From assembly GCA_910586755.1 (NCBI GenBank), contig CAJUJM010000102.1:1-43621 (forward strand): a stretch of DNA of 43,621 nucleotides, given 5' to 3'. The notes under the pieces were generated by a model, which was not told where the DNA came from, made no database searches, and was given only the letters and a program-made list of their open reading frames with translations. This document shows, in pieces, positions 8,175 to 16,890 of the stretch. How positions within the stretch are numbered: the first letter of the stretch is position 1; each line of letters opens with the position of its first letter. The position numbers were made by a program, and so were the translations under genes. The DNA comes from an uncultured Lachnospiraceae bacterium (GTDB lineage Bacteria > Bacillota > Clostridia > Lachnospirales > Lachnospiraceae).

Positions 8175-10034
8175 TTATTGCTCCGCTGCCAATAATTTTT
8201 CTACAATAGAGTCGCTGTCAATTCCCAGGCCTGATCGGAGGACAGACACATTGCCATGCTCCACATAAGCGTCAGGAAGAGAGATATTGATCACCCGGAT
8301 CCCCGGATAATGGCGGTAAAGATAGGACGACGACGCAAGTCCAAACCCTCCCTGAAGCACATTTTCTTCCATAGTCACAATGGTGGAATGGCGGAGTGCC
8401 AGCCTGTCCAGAAGGCCGGTGTCCATAGGTTTGATAAATCTTAAATTTGCCAGGGAGCAGGAATGTCCCGCTGCCTTTAACTTTTCCCTGACGTGTTCTC
8501 CTGTGCTCACCATACTTCCCGCCGCCAAAAGAGCGATTTCCTTTTCTTCATAAAGCATTTCGCCTATTCCGTATTCTATGGGCTTTCGGAAATCCTTCAG
8601 GCCCTGGTATGCTTCCCCTCTGGGATAGCGCACTGCAACAGGCCCTTCATAATTCACGGCAAACCGGATCATATCCTCCAGCTCCCATCGGTTTTTGGGA
8701 GCCATAACTGTCATATTGGGGATAGGCGTCAGGTAACTTAAATCGAAAATCCCCTGGTGGGTTTCTCCGTCGCTTCCCACCAGTCCGGCCCGATCCACGG
8801 CAAACACCACCGGCAGATTCTGGATGCACACGTCATGGAGAATCTGGTCAAAACCTCTCTGCAAAAAAGAGGAATAGACCGCCACCACCGGCTTCAGCCC
8901 TGCCGCTGCCATACCGGCTGCAGAGGTAACGGCATGCTCTTCCGCAATTCCCACATCAAAAAACCGGCCGGGAAACTTCTCCCCAAAGGCTTTCAGCCCT
9001 GTCCCGTCCGGCATGGCGGCAGTAACTGCCACCAGTTCGGGATGAGTTTTTCCAAGTTGGCATATGGTGTTGGAAAATACATCTGTATAGGATGGATTTT
9101 CTTTCTTTTTTAAAGATTTTCCCGTAGCAATATCAAAAGGATCCACCCCGTGGAAACGGGAGGGATTCTTTTCCGCAGGACGGTATCCCTTTCCCTTTTT
9201 GGTAATGACATGGATCAGCACCGCGTGATCCAGCCGCTTTGCTTCCTTAAAAATACGGGAAAGCTGTTTCATATCGTGACCGTCCACCGGCCCTAAATAG
9301 GTAATTCCCATATTTTCAAACAACATGCCGGGAATAATAAGCTGTTTGATACCGTTTTTGGTACGTTTGATTCTGTCGATAATAGGCTGTCCCGCTCCCG
9401 GAAGCTTTTCCAGGGCATCGGTAACCCATTTTTTTAAATCATTATAGCCCTCTCCTGTCCGCAGGCCGCTTAAGTATTTGGACATACCCCCTACATTTTC
9501 GGAGATGGACATCTTGTTATCATTTAATACAATGATAAAATTTTTCCGCATCCTGGCCGCATTGTTCAGGGCCTCATAAGCCATTCCTCCGGTGAGAGCC
9601 CCGTCGCCGATAACCGACACCACCTTATAATCTTCATTCATCAAATCCCTGGCCTGGGCGATTCCCAGTCCGGCAGAGATAGAGGTAGAGCTGTGACCGG
9701 TGTCAAATGCGTCATAAGGGCTTTCTTTTCGTTTGGGAAAACCGCTTAAGCCGCCGTATTGGCGCAGTTCATCAAAAGCATCTTTTCTCCCGCTTAAGAT
9801 CTTATGGGTGTAGGACTGATGGCCCACATCCCAGATAATCTTATCTTTGGGGAGGTCAAATGCCCGAAACATGGCTATGGTCAGCTCCACCACTCCCAGA
9901 TTGGAAGCTAAGTGGCCGCCGGTACGGCTGATTTTGTCGATCAAAAAGGTGCGGATCTCCTCTGCCAGAACAGCTAATTCCTCTGGCTTCAGCTTTTTCA
10001 CATCTTTAGGGCTGTTTATCTGTTCCAGTATCAT
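8175..10034 (-). CDS. dxs: 1-deoxy-D-xylulose-5-phosphate synthase
   Basis: A 619-residue thiamine-diphosphate enzyme that condenses pyruvate with glyceraldehyde-3-phosphate, the first step of the MEP isoprenoid pathway. The ThDP motif is GDGALTGG (143-150) followed by NDNKMSIS (171-178); the transketolase pyrimidine domain has GIAEEHAVTSAAGMA and the C-terminal domain is complete. It lies eight bases after ispA, so two steps of isoprenoid synthesis are adjacent. Confidence 0.97.
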   Translation of the reverse strand: MILEQINSPKDVKKLKPEELAVLAEEIRTFLIDKISRTGGHLASNLGVVELTIAMFRAFDLPKDKIIWDVGHQSYTHKILSGRKDAFDELRQYGGLSGFPKRKESPYDAFDTGHSSTSISAGLGIAQARDLMNEDYKVVSVIGDGALTGGMAYEALNNAARMRKNFIIVLNDNKMSISENVGGMSKYLSGLRTGEGYNDLKKWVTDALEKLPGAGQPIIDRIKRTKNGIKQLIIPGMLFENMGITYLGPVDGHDMKQLSRIFKEAKRLDHAVLIHVITKKGKGYRPAEKNPSRFHGVDPFDIATGKSLKKKENPSYTDVFSNTICQLGKTHPELVAVTAAMPDGTGLKAFGEKFPGRFFDVGIAEEHAVTSAAGMAAAGLKPVVAVYSSFLQRGFDQILHDVCIQNLPVVFAVDRAGLVGSDGETHQGIFDLSYLTPIPNMTVMAPKNRWELEDMIRFAVNYEGPVAVRYPRGEAYQGLKDFRKPIEYGIGEMLYEEKEIALLAAGSMVSTGEHVREKLKAAGHSCSLANLRFIKPMDTGLLDRLALRHSTIVTMEENVLQGGFGLASSSYLYRHYPGIRVINISLPDAYVEHGNVSVLRSGLGIDSDSIVEKLLAAEQ

Positions 10035-10042
10035 GGCGCTCC

Positions 10043-10933
10043 TTATTTTTCTCTGGTTACCAGCATGGTCACCAGTTCCTCTAAAAATATATTTTTCCCC
10101 GGAAGAGCCTGAATCTCCTGTAACGCTTCCTGAGAAATAGCAGCCACATCCTCTCTGGCCTTTTTAAGGCCTTCTAAGGTTACATAAGTAGTCTTACAGT
10201 TTTTCTCATCGCTTAAAACCGGTTTCCCCAAAACCTCCTGGCTGCTGGTAACATCCAGGATATCGTCCTGGATCTGGAAGGCAACGCCAATCCGGCTGGC
10301 CGCCCTTTCCACTCTTTTTACAGATTCTTCATCCGCGCCGCCCAAAACTGCGCCGATCATCATGGATGCTTCCAGAAGAGCCCCTGTTTTCAGGCGATAG
10401 ATAAAGTCCAGCTTCTCTTTTGGAATCGGCTGTCCGGCCAGCTCTACGTCCACAGTCTGGCCGCCAATCATTCCATAAATTCCGGTTTTAACTGCCAAAA
10501 TCCTAATCGCTTCCCCGACTCTTTCCGGCTGGCGGGAAAGGAAAAATGCCCGGCAGGCCGTCTCAAAAGCGTATACAATCAGGGCGTCTCCTGCCAATAC
10601 TCCCATGTCCTCCCCGTAAGCCGCCCAGGTGCTCTTTTTTCCCCGGCGGTACTCATCATTATCCATACAGGGCAGATCATCGTGAATTAAGGAAGAAGTA
10701 TGGATCATCTCAATGGCCGCCATAAAAGGTTCCGCCAGCTCCACAGAACCGCCGAACAAACGGCAAACCTCCTGCATAAGCATAGGGCGCAGCCGCTTCC
10801 CTCCGGCCTTCATACTGTAATTCATTGCCTGAAAAATGGTCTTTTGATATCCGGTTTCCCGGGGAAGATAACGGTATATTATATTCTCCACTTCCCTGGT
10901 TCTCTTTTCAAGCTCCAGCTTAAATTCCTTCAT
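10043..10933 (-). CDS. ispA: Polyprenyl (farnesyl-type) diphosphate synthase
   Basis: The enzyme condenses isopentenyl diphosphate onto allylic diphosphates. The first aspartate-rich motif is DDLPCMD (residues 85-91), the DDx4D form of bacterial farnesyl diphosphate synthases; the second is DDILD (223-227). The start ATG 10933 (MKEFKLELEK) follows GTGAGGAGCAGGAC and overlaps the end of xseB by 14 bases; an upstream in-frame codon at 10948 is less likely. The product has 296 residues. Chain length (C15 or C20) is not certain from sequence. Confidence 0.94.
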   Translation of the reverse strand: MKEFKLELEKRTREVENIIYRYLPRETGYQKTIFQAMNYSMKAGGKRLRPMLMQEVCRLFGGSVELAEPFMAAIEMIHTSSLIHDDLPCMDNDEYRRGKKSTWAAYGEDMGVLAGDALIVYAFETACRAFFLSRQPERVGEAIRILAVKTGIYGMIGGQTVDVELAGQPIPKEKLDFIYRLKTGALLEASMMIGAVLGGADEESVKRVERAASRIGVAFQIQDDILDVTSSQEVLGKPVLSDEKNCKTTYVTLEGLKKAREDVAAISQEALQEIQALPGKNIFLEELVTMLVTREK

Positions 10934-11126
10934 CGTCCTGCTCCTCACTCAGTACAATAATCTGTTTTTCTACTTTATCCAATTTGTCATTGCAGGCCTT
11001 TACCAGTTTCATCCCCCGTTCATAGCAGGCAAAGCTTTCCTCCAGGGAAATTTCTTTGGCTTCCATCTGCTTTATCACTTCCTCCAACTGGTCAAAGGTC
11101 TCTTCAATGGTGATTTCTTCTTTCAT
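10920..11126 (-). CDS. xseB: Exodeoxyribonuclease VII small subunit
   Basis: A 68-residue coiled-coil subunit with the family pattern TFDQLEEVIKQMEAKEISLE followed by ESFACYERGMKLVKACNDKL. It joins XseA to make the single-strand-specific exonuclease. The ATG overlaps the xseA stop by four bases, giving coupled synthesis. Confidence 0.95.
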   Translation of the reverse strand: MKEEITIEETFDQLEEVIKQMEAKEISLEESFACYERGMKLVKACNDKLDKVEKQIIVLSEEQDDEGI

Positions 11127-12358
11127 ACGTTCCTCTTTTCTTGACTTAAGAGACCGCGATCTATCTCTTCCACCGCCTCTGACACGGCCCTGATTTTACC
11201 GTCCTGAACATGGATATTCAACACGTCCCCCGGCTTTATCTGGCGGACGGAAACCACCTTCTTTCCGTCCCTGTCCCCTACAAAGCCATAGCCCTGGCTC
11301 AGCTTCTCCAGAGGAGACATTCCGGATAAGCGGCCGGAAATAAGGGCCAGCCTGTGCCTGTCTGTTAAAAGCCTGTCCCGGATCATCTGGTTCATTCCGG
11401 ACTCTATATCTGCCGCCCTCTGCCGCCTGTCATCCAGCTTTTTCTGAGGGTGATTTAAATTTAAACGGTAGCGGTATTCGCCTGCCCGGTAGCGGTTTTT
11501 CTCCACCTGACGCTCCATAGATCGGATCAGGGCTTGTTGAAAGGCTTCCGTCTGTTCCGCAAACTGAAGATAGTCAAACACAGCCAGCTCTGCCGCCGCC
11601 GATGGGGTTGGGGCCCGCATATCCGCCACATAATCGGCTATGGTTACATCCGTCTCATGGCCAACAGCGGAAATGACCGGAGTTTTACAGGCAAAAATCG
11701 CCCTGGCTACGATTTCCTCATTAAAGGCCCACAGATCCTCTATGGAACCGCCGCCTCTTCCTACTATAATTGTATCCAATCCCATACTGTCCAATCGTTC
11801 AAGTGCCTTTACAATGCTGTATTTTGCCCTTTCACCCTGAACCTGGGCCGGGCAAAGAATAAGCTGAACGTAAGGGTTTCTCCGCTTTGCAATATTCATA
11901 ATGTCCCGGATAGCGGCTCCGGTGCTGGCTGTTACAATGCCTACTTTCCCGGCATATCTGGGAATAGGGCGCTTGTACTGAATGTCAAACATTCCCATCT
12001 CTTCCAGCTCATCCCGCAGAGCCTCAAAACGCCGGAACAAATCTCCGGCTCCGTCCAGGGTAATCTCTCTGGCATAGAGCTGATATTTTCCGTCCCGTTC
12101 ATAGACGTCCACGCTGCCCTTTGCCACCACCTGCTGGCCGTCCCTTAGCTGGAACGCAAGTCCTTTTCTCTGTCCGGCAAACATAACGGCCGCCATGGAT
12201 CCGCCATCATCTTTTAAAGTAAAATAGATGTGGCCGGAGGTGTGGTATTTACAATTTGACACTTCTCCTTTAACGGCAATACGGCTTAAGGCAAAGTCCT
12301 GGGAAAACATACTGCGGATATAGCTGTTCACCTGAGATACACTGTAAACTCCCGCCAT
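11123..12358 (-). CDS. xseA: Exodeoxyribonuclease VII large subunit
   Basis: A 411-residue catalytic subunit. An N-terminal OB fold (YSVSQVNSYIRSMFSQD, GEVSNCKYHTSGHIYFTLKD) binds single-stranded DNA. The catalytic domain contains GIVTASTGAAIRDI, IIVGRGGGSIEDLWAFNEE and SAVGHETDVTIADYVADMRA, then the C-terminal coiled coil. It begins one base after the nusB stop. Confidence 0.96.
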   Translation of the reverse strand: MAGVYSVSQVNSYIRSMFSQDFALSRIAVKGEVSNCKYHTSGHIYFTLKDDGGSMAAVMFAGQRKGLAFQLRDGQQVVAKGSVDVYERDGKYQLYAREITLDGAGDLFRRFEALRDELEEMGMFDIQYKRPIPRYAGKVGIVTASTGAAIRDIMNIAKRRNPYVQLILCPAQVQGERAKYSIVKALERLDSMGLDTIIVGRGGGSIEDLWAFNEEIVARAIFACKTPVISAVGHETDVTIADYVADMRAPTPSAAAELAVFDYLQFAEQTEAFQQALIRSMERQVEKNRYRAGEYRYRLNLNHPQKKLDDRRQRAADIESGMNQMIRDRLLTDRHRLALISGRLSGMSPLEKLSQGYGFVGDRDGKKVVSVRQIKPGDVLNIHVQDGKIRAVSEAVEEIDRGLLSQEKRNV

Positions 12359-12359
12359 C

Positions 12360-12803
12360 CTACACCAGCTTTGCCAGAATCCCGTTTACAAAAGCCGGGG
12401 CATCGCTGCCGCCGAACTTCTTAGCCAGCTCCACCGCCTCATTGATGGCCACCTTTTCCGGGACTTCCTCATCATATTTCATCTCGTAAACCGCAAGACG
12501 GAGAATGGAAAGCTCTACCTTGCCCATACGTCTGGTTTTCCAGCCTTCCGCCACCTCATCAATCTTTTTATCCAGCTCCGGCACTATTTTCATAATGCCC
12601 TCTGCTCTTTTATAAAGTGTTTCCTCATCTGCCTCATTTAACTCCACGCGATGCAGAATCCGATTCACTCCTTCCGGACTCATCTCGTCCTCCTCCGGAG
12701 CCTGGAAATACTGTTTCAGCTGCTCTTCCTTATCCTCTTCCTGGTAAAAATCCGCACAGAAGAGCATTTTAAAGCAATGCTCCCGCAATTCTCTTCTGGT
12801 CAT
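12360..12803 (-). CDS. nusB: Transcription antitermination factor NusB
   Basis: From ATG 12803 (MTRRELREHCFKMLF), behind CAGGAGGACT, the product is 147 residues, normal for NusB. The C-terminal signature AINEAVELAKKFGGSDAPAF and VNGILAKL is complete. NusB with NusE binds boxA RNA in rRNA antitermination. An upstream in-frame ATG at 12854 lacks a site. It precedes xseA by one base, a conserved pair. Confidence 0.95.
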   Translation of the reverse strand: MTRRELREHCFKMLFCADFYQEEDKEEQLKQYFQAPEEDEMSPEGVNRILHRVELNEADEETLYKRAEGIMKIVPELDKKIDEVAEGWKTRRMGKVELSILRLAVYEMKYDEEVPEKVAINEAVELAKKFGGSDAPAFVNGILAKLV

Positions 12804-12868
12804 ATAAAGTCCTCCTGATTTGGAGCTATTATAACAAAAGCCAACAAGTTTCACAAGACCGGAAAACT

Positions 12869-13771
12869 CTATCCTGCTAAAAATGTTCGAATATTGTCCA
12901 GAACCTTTTGACTTAGCAGTACAAAGGCCTGTTTGGTTCTCCCCGCGGAAATCCCCGGGCAGGATACCTGAGACAGTTCAAAAAAGTCTTTGCTGACCTC
13001 TCCGGCAGCCGCTTTGGTATCGCAGAAAAAGTAATTGCCCTCCCGGCGCACCCACTTTTCTAAAGCAGCGGAATCAAAGCCCGGGCCAATTGAGGTGTTA
13101 AAAAGGATTTTTCCATCTCCCAGGGTCTTAAACTCCTCCTCCTGCAGCAGGAGGACATTTTTATTTAAGCAGGTAAATACCACCTGGCTGTCTGCCAGCA
13201 ATGTATGAAGAGGTTGATAAGATATCCCTGCCGCCTCAGCATCCTCCTTGCGGCTCCGGCTGTAATAAGAAACCTCCGCTCCCATAAACTGAAGGGCCTC
13301 TCCAATCATTCTGCCGGATACTCCAAAGCCTATGATCCCCACTTTTAATCCTGTAATCTCCACCGGCTCGTCCTTCCACATAGGACGGCCAAATCCGTGT
13401 AAAAGTCCGATAAGCTGGTGAAGCACGTATTCCACCACGCCTCTGTCCCCGTAATCCCGGATCCCCAGAACCTGAATCCCCTGCTTTCTGGCCCAGGCAA
13501 TATCTACGTTGGCGCTCTCCTCCGAATACAGGCTGCAGCACATGCCAATGTAGCGAATAGAGGGACACTCCTTCATTACCTCCCCGGGAATCCTGGAAGT
13601 ATAGCTGACCAAAACCCCGTCAGCGCCGTCAATCCGCTTTATTATCTCTTTTTCACTTCCGGGTATATCCGGATAAAGGATTACTTCTTCTGCATATTGG
13701 TACAGCTCCCTTTCTGCCTCAGGGATCAGGCTTACTGGCTCAATAGCCACTAATTTTTTAAATTTTTTCAT
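12869..13771 (-). CDS. 2-hydroxyacid dehydrogenase-like protein with atypical active site
   Basis: A 300-residue protein of the D-isomer-specific 2-hydroxyacid dehydrogenase fold: N-terminal substrate domain, then the NAD-binding Rossmann motif GFGVSGRMIG (148-157). ATG 13771 has a GAGGAGG site. The usual catalytic residues seem missing: the NTARGG-type loop with the substrate-binding arginine reads NTSIGPGF, and the PH-type histidine motif reads CPGISAGRT. It therefore may not be a normal dehydrogenase. It lies 58 bases after an aspartate dehydrogenase gene and 65 bases before nusB, inside a region usually holding only housekeeping and sporulation genes. Its substrate is unknown. Confidence 0.8.
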   Translation of the reverse strand: MKKFKKLVAIEPVSLIPEAERELYQYAEEVILYPDIPGSEKEIIKRIDGADGVLVSYTSRIPGEVMKECPSIRYIGMCCSLYSEESANVDIAWARKQGIQVLGIRDYGDRGVVEYVLHQLIGLLHGFGRPMWKDEPVEITGLKVGIIGFGVSGRMIGEALQFMGAEVSYYSRSRKEDAEAAGISYQPLHTLLADSQVVFTCLNKNVLLLQEEEFKTLGDGKILFNTSIGPGFDSAALEKWVRREGNYFFCDTKAAAGEVSKDFFELSQVSCPGISAGRTKQAFVLLSQKVLDNIRTFLAG

Positions 13772-13829
13772 TAATATATTTCCTCCTCATTTGTACCGGC
13801 ACGCGCCGCTACCCATCACCTGGCCGGGC

Positions 13830-14633
13830 TTATTGGAATACTACCGGAGAACTTACGTTTCTAAGAAGGGATACCACGCTCCAGGCCGCCATCTCGCAGG
13901 TGCCGGAATAGATGTCGATAACCGCTTTTACCCCTTCCGTCTCCATAGTAATTCTGTGATCGTCTCCTTCAAAACCGGGGACACTGGTAATCTTTGCTCC
14001 GGTAGCATCTGCTCCGGTACTGGCAAGAGCCGTAGCCACGGCTACATTGACCTTGGTGGGAAACAGGGCAATCGCCTCGCTGGCGTTTCCGGAAAACACT
14101 TCTCTTTCCTCTGTTTCCGTCATCAGGCTTTCCGCAAAAATAGGCGTGCCCCTTAAAGAATCCGGACCTTTTCGGGTGGAAATACCGGAAACTGCCGGCT
14201 GGTTCTTCGCCATACTCATAAGGGACAGGGTACGCAAGGCATCAAAACCTCCGATGACTCCGCTGGACAGATACAGCTTTGTTCCCTCCCGGGCGGCTGT
14301 CTCCTTTAATTCTTCAAAAAGCCCGTTATCAGAAAATGCCCCCATAGACAAAACCACCAGGTTTGCCCCCTGGGAGAGAACCTTTTTTCCGATCTCCTTT
14401 ACCGTCCGGGGATTGGCAGCTTCCGCCACAAAATCCGGTTTCAGAGCCAACAGCTCATCTATATCCCGGCAAGCCTTACAGCCTGTAAGGACAGCTATTT
14501 TTTCTGCTGACTCCATGGTCCGGCTTACGGCGCCTACCAAATCGTAGTCCTCTAAAAAGCCGTCCTTCCATGCCTGGGCAATAACGGTTCCCAGGTAGCC
14601 GCAGCCTACAAGCGCCAGTCGTTTCTTTTCCAT
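13830..14633 (-). CDS. L-aspartate dehydrogenase family (NadX-like, DUF108)
   Basis: A 267-residue NAD(P)-dependent enzyme. The dinucleotide-binding loop is GCGYLGTVI (11-19); further family features are AEAANPRTVKEIG, LSMGAFSDNGLFEEL, YLSSGVIGGFDAL and the C-terminal GDDHRITMETEGVKAVI stretch. The family oxidises L-aspartate to iminoaspartate, which feeds quinolinate/NAD synthesis or hydrolyses to oxaloacetate. ATG 14633 has AAGGAGG. No nadA or nadC is adjacent, so an NAD-synthesis role is not supported by context. It follows a terminator behind yqhY, so it likely begins its own transcript or relies on read-through. Confidence 0.82.
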   Translation of the reverse strand: MEKKRLALVGCGYLGTVIAQAWKDGFLEDYDLVGAVSRTMESAEKIAVLTGCKACRDIDELLALKPDFVAEAANPRTVKEIGKKVLSQGANLVVLSMGAFSDNGLFEELKETAAREGTKLYLSSGVIGGFDALRTLSLMSMAKNQPAVSGISTRKGPDSLRGTPIFAESLMTETEEREVFSGNASEAIALFPTKVNVAVATALASTGADATGAKITSVPGFEGDDHRITMETEGVKAVIDIYSGTCEMAAWSVVSLLRNVSSPVVFQ

Positions 14634-14670
14634 AATAATCTTCCTCCTTCACTGTTCCGTTTCCGGACAG

Positions 14671-14718
14671 AAAAAAAGCTGTCCCGTCTCAAGTGCAAAA
14701 CGGCAGCAGCTTTTTTCG
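14671..14718 (-). terminator. Intrinsic terminator after yqhY
   Basis: AAAAAAGCTG (14672-14681) pairs with CAGCTTTTTT (14707-14716), with inner GTCCCGT/ACGGCAG pairing. It lies just after the yqhY stop and gives a T-run on the minus strand. Confidence 0.8.
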
Positions 14719-14723
14719 ACATT

Positions 14724-15110
14724 TTATTTCTCTTCTTCCATATTGACGCCGGCAATTTTGATATTAACCTCTAAAACGTTAAGTCCTGTCATATTCTCAA
14801 TGGCATTTTTAACCCGATCCTGAACCTTGGCGCTGACATCCGGAATATTGTATCCGTATTTTAAATTCAGGGAAAGATCTACACAGGCATGCTCTTCTGT
14901 TACATCAATCTTAACGCCCTTTGACAGATTCTTCATACCCAGCTTTCCTACTAGTTCATTGGTAATATTACCGGCCATAGAGTCTACCCCGTCTACCTCA
15001 GTAGCGGCAAGGCCTGCAATAATCGCCACTACCTCGTCCGCAATCTGCACTTCTCCGATTTTATCTTTTTCATATAGTTTATGGGTACTGCGATTCTCTG
15101 CTTCTGCCAC
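14724..15110 (-). CDS. yqhY: Asp23/Gls24 envelope-stress family protein, YqhY type
   Basis: A 128-residue Asp23-family protein (IGEVQIADEVVAIIAGLAAT; VKIDVTEEHACVDLSLNLKY; VQDRVKNAIENMTGL). In B. subtilis, yqhY lies between the acc genes and nusB and influences acetyl-CoA carboxylase activity. Here it sits between the spoIIIA operon and nusB, but accB and accC are absent. The start is GTG 15110 with an AGGAGG site. Function in this organism is inferred from position and family only. Confidence 0.87.
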   Translation of the reverse strand: MAEAENRSTHKLYEKDKIGEVQIADEVVAIIAGLAATEVDGVDSMAGNITNELVGKLGMKNLSKGVKIDVTEEHACVDLSLNLKYGYNIPDVSAKVQDRVKNAIENMTGLNVLEVNIKIAGVNMEEEK

Positions 15111-15146
15111 AATAGTTTCCTCCTATCCCATTAAGTTAGATCGATT

Positions 15147-15297
15147 GTAACAGTCCGGACGAGGCGTCTTCTTATCTGGAAAAGCCGGACAAGAAGCATC
15201 GGATGTCCATCCGATGGGGAAATTGACAGGGATTTTGACTTACAAGCCAGCTTGACATCAAAATCCCTGTCAATTTCCTCGCCCTCTGAACTGTTAC
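15147..15297. repeat. MITE-like palindromic intergenic element
   Basis: The element is bounded by imperfect inverted ends: GTAACAGTCCGGACGAGG on the left and, reverse-complemented from the right, GTAACAGTTC followed by GAGGGCGAGG. Inside are two perfect hairpins: CATCGGATG/CATCCGATG (15197-15205 with 15208-15216) and a pair of 21-base arms (15218-15238 with 15258-15278, 19-base loop). There is no coding capacity. No long T-run follows, so it is not an ordinary terminator. It resembles a miniature inverted-repeat element. Confidence 0.6.
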
Positions 15298-15373
15298 GTT
15301 CTATTATAGCAAAAACAAACCTGTTTGGAAAGGTCTTTTGGAGAATTTTCCCCGCCCTCTGAACTGTTACGTT
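15281..15373. repeat. Direct repeat pair GCCCTCTGAACTGTTACGTT
   Basis: The same 20 bases occur exactly at 15281-15300 and at 15354-15373, the second copy ending one base before the spoIIIAH stop codon. A shorter form, CTGAACTGTTAC, recurs upstream of spoIIIAA at 20935-20946. It looks like the end of a dispersed repeat family. Confidence 0.8.
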
Positions 15374-15374
15374 T

Positions 15375-16214
15375 TTACTCAGCCAGGTTCAAAAGGGTAA
15401 TTACAATCTGATCCGCTCCCACTTCCGCTTTGCGCTTTACAATATCTTCGATCTGGGCCCGCTGGGGATCCGTAATGCTGGAGGCGTTTACCACCACGTC
15501 TACTTTATCGCTGCTGATGCTGACTACCGGATCGGAAAAGCCCTTTGCCATCAGCAAGGTCTCAGCGGCATTTTCTTTTTCTGCGATCTCCGTCAGGGCT
15601 ACCATATTCTGGATAGCCTGCTGCTTGGCAGCTTCCTCAATGGTGGGACTGTTGACAATCTCCATCAGAGCCTCTTTATTTTTTGCTCTCACCTGCTCTC
15701 TGCTGAGCTGAACATTGGCTATGTAGTCGGAAACGCTGATTCCGCTGGTAAGAACTGCCTCTCCCGGATTGTCAATTCCGGTCTGGGATGCATCTGAAGT
15801 TTCTGTCTGGGTTCCTCCTTCTGTGTTCTGAAGATTCTGAGAAGTCTCTCCTGCCGCCAGGTCTACGGACGGCAGCGGATCGGCTCCGGTATTTCGCTCT
15901 CCTCCATCCAGTCTGTCGATATCCTCTGCATCCTGATCAAGGCTTGCAATCTCCTGGTACTGTCCGTCCCCGGGATAAGTGCCTGCAACCTGGTTTTCTG
16001 CCAGAAGGTCCTCCTCGGAAATATCCGTTAAACCTGCCTCAAAGGCCCCTCCTGCTCCCAGGTCTTCTTTCCCCGCATAGTTCAGATATCCAGCTGCCGC
16101 AATCATAATTGCCAGCGTGGTAATGATGATCTGGTTTCTGCGAAACAGACGCTTCATATTTAGCTCTTTTAACTCTGGCTTTACTTTGCTGATGTCCCGT
16201 TTTTTTAATTTCAT
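15375..16214 (-). CDS. spoIIIAH: Stage III sporulation protein AH
   Basis: SpoIIIAH is the mother-cell membrane protein whose YscJ-like periplasmic domain docks with forespore SpoIIQ to build the intercellular channel. The 279-residue product has a basic N-terminus, one transmembrane helix near 28-46, a long low-complexity linker (about 50-160) rich in Asp, Gly, Thr and Gln, and the conserved C-terminal domain from VRAKNKEALMEIVNSPTIEE to the end. The linker is longer than in B. subtilis. The ATG is preceded by AAGGAG. Last gene of the spoIIIA operon. Confidence 0.95.
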   Translation of the reverse strand: MKLKKRDISKVKPELKELNMKRLFRRNQIIITTLAIMIAAAGYLNYAGKEDLGAGGAFEAGLTDISEEDLLAENQVAGTYPGDGQYQEIASLDQDAEDIDRLDGGERNTGADPLPSVDLAAGETSQNLQNTEGGTQTETSDASQTGIDNPGEAVLTSGISVSDYIANVQLSREQVRAKNKEALMEIVNSPTIEEAAKQQAIQNMVALTEIAEKENAAETLLMAKGFSDPVVSISSDKVDVVVNASSITDPQRAQIEDIVKRKAEVGADQIVITLLNLAE

Positions 16215-16227
16215 TTCCCTCGCTCCT

Positions 16228-16890
16228 TTATTCCACCCGCTTTAACACTTTTATTTTATGAGCAGGAAGACCAAATAATGCTTCCATGGCTTCAGAAATT
16301 TCTGCTTTTATCTGAGGGCTTCCTCCCCCGGATGCACTAATAATGATCCCTGAGATTTCCGGACAAATTTCCTTTTCGATTACCGGCTGACTCTGTCCCG
16401 CGGTTCCCGCTCCCGTCATAATTGTGGTTTCCTCCTTATCCGACTGGGAAATCTCTCTCTGCCCCCCGCCCGAATCCTGTTCTTTTGTAACTGAGGACGA
16501 TGTATTTTGATCCACCCGGATCACCTTTTCCTCCGAAGATTTCAGCACAACCATAACATCCACTTCCCCTACCCCGTCAACATTTTTCAAAATCTCCTTA
16601 ATTCGGGCCTCCATCTGGGCTTCGTATGAACCGGTAAAGCTCCCGGCAGCTTTCACACTGTCCTGTCCGCCCCACACCGCCTCTTCTCCTCCTTCTTCCC
16701 CGAAAAGCAAGCTTCCTTTTCCTTCTGTCTTCCGGTTATCCGTTCCCTGTGTCTCCTTTCCGCTTTCGTAAAAGCTGCCGCTGCTGTCTCCCTTCTTTTT
16801 TCCCGGCACTGCCAACAGCATTAAGGCTGCCCCGGCCAGCATCAAAAGCAGCCACTGCTCCTTTTTAATCTTTCCACTGAATTTCCACAT
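16228..16890 (-). CDS. spoIIIAG: Stage III sporulation protein AG
   Basis: SpoIIIAG forms the large ring of the mother-cell channel. The start ATG 16890 (MWKFSGKIKKEQ) follows GGAGG and gives 220 residues, overlapping the end of spoIIIAF by 26 bases. A transmembrane helix lies at about 13-29, then a Ser/Gly/Glu-rich linker, and the ring-building domain beginning EARIKEILKNVDGVGEVDVM and including GIIISASGGGSPQIKAEISE. The serine- and glutamine-rich insert near 130-165 is family-typical. Confidence 0.94.
   Translation of the reverse strand: MWKFSGKIKKEQWLLLMLAGAALMLLAVPGKKKGDSSGSFYESGKETQGTDNRKTEGKGSLLFGEEGGEEAVWGGQDSVKAAGSFTGSYEAQMEARIKEILKNVDGVGEVDVMVVLKSSEEKVIRVDQNTSSSVTKEQDSGGGQREISQSDKEETTIMTGAGTAGQSQPVIEKEICPEISGIIISASGGGSPQIKAEISEAMEALFGLPAHKIKVLKRVE

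Noticed and set aside
11534..12148. Plus-strand open frame of about 204 codons opposite xseA
   Set aside because: xseA is full length with all motifs; the opposite frame has low-complexity composition and no ribosome-binding site.
15218..15278. The 21-bp hairpin as the spoIIIA terminator
   Set aside because: Neither side is followed by a T-run; the inverted outer ends fit a mobile element better.
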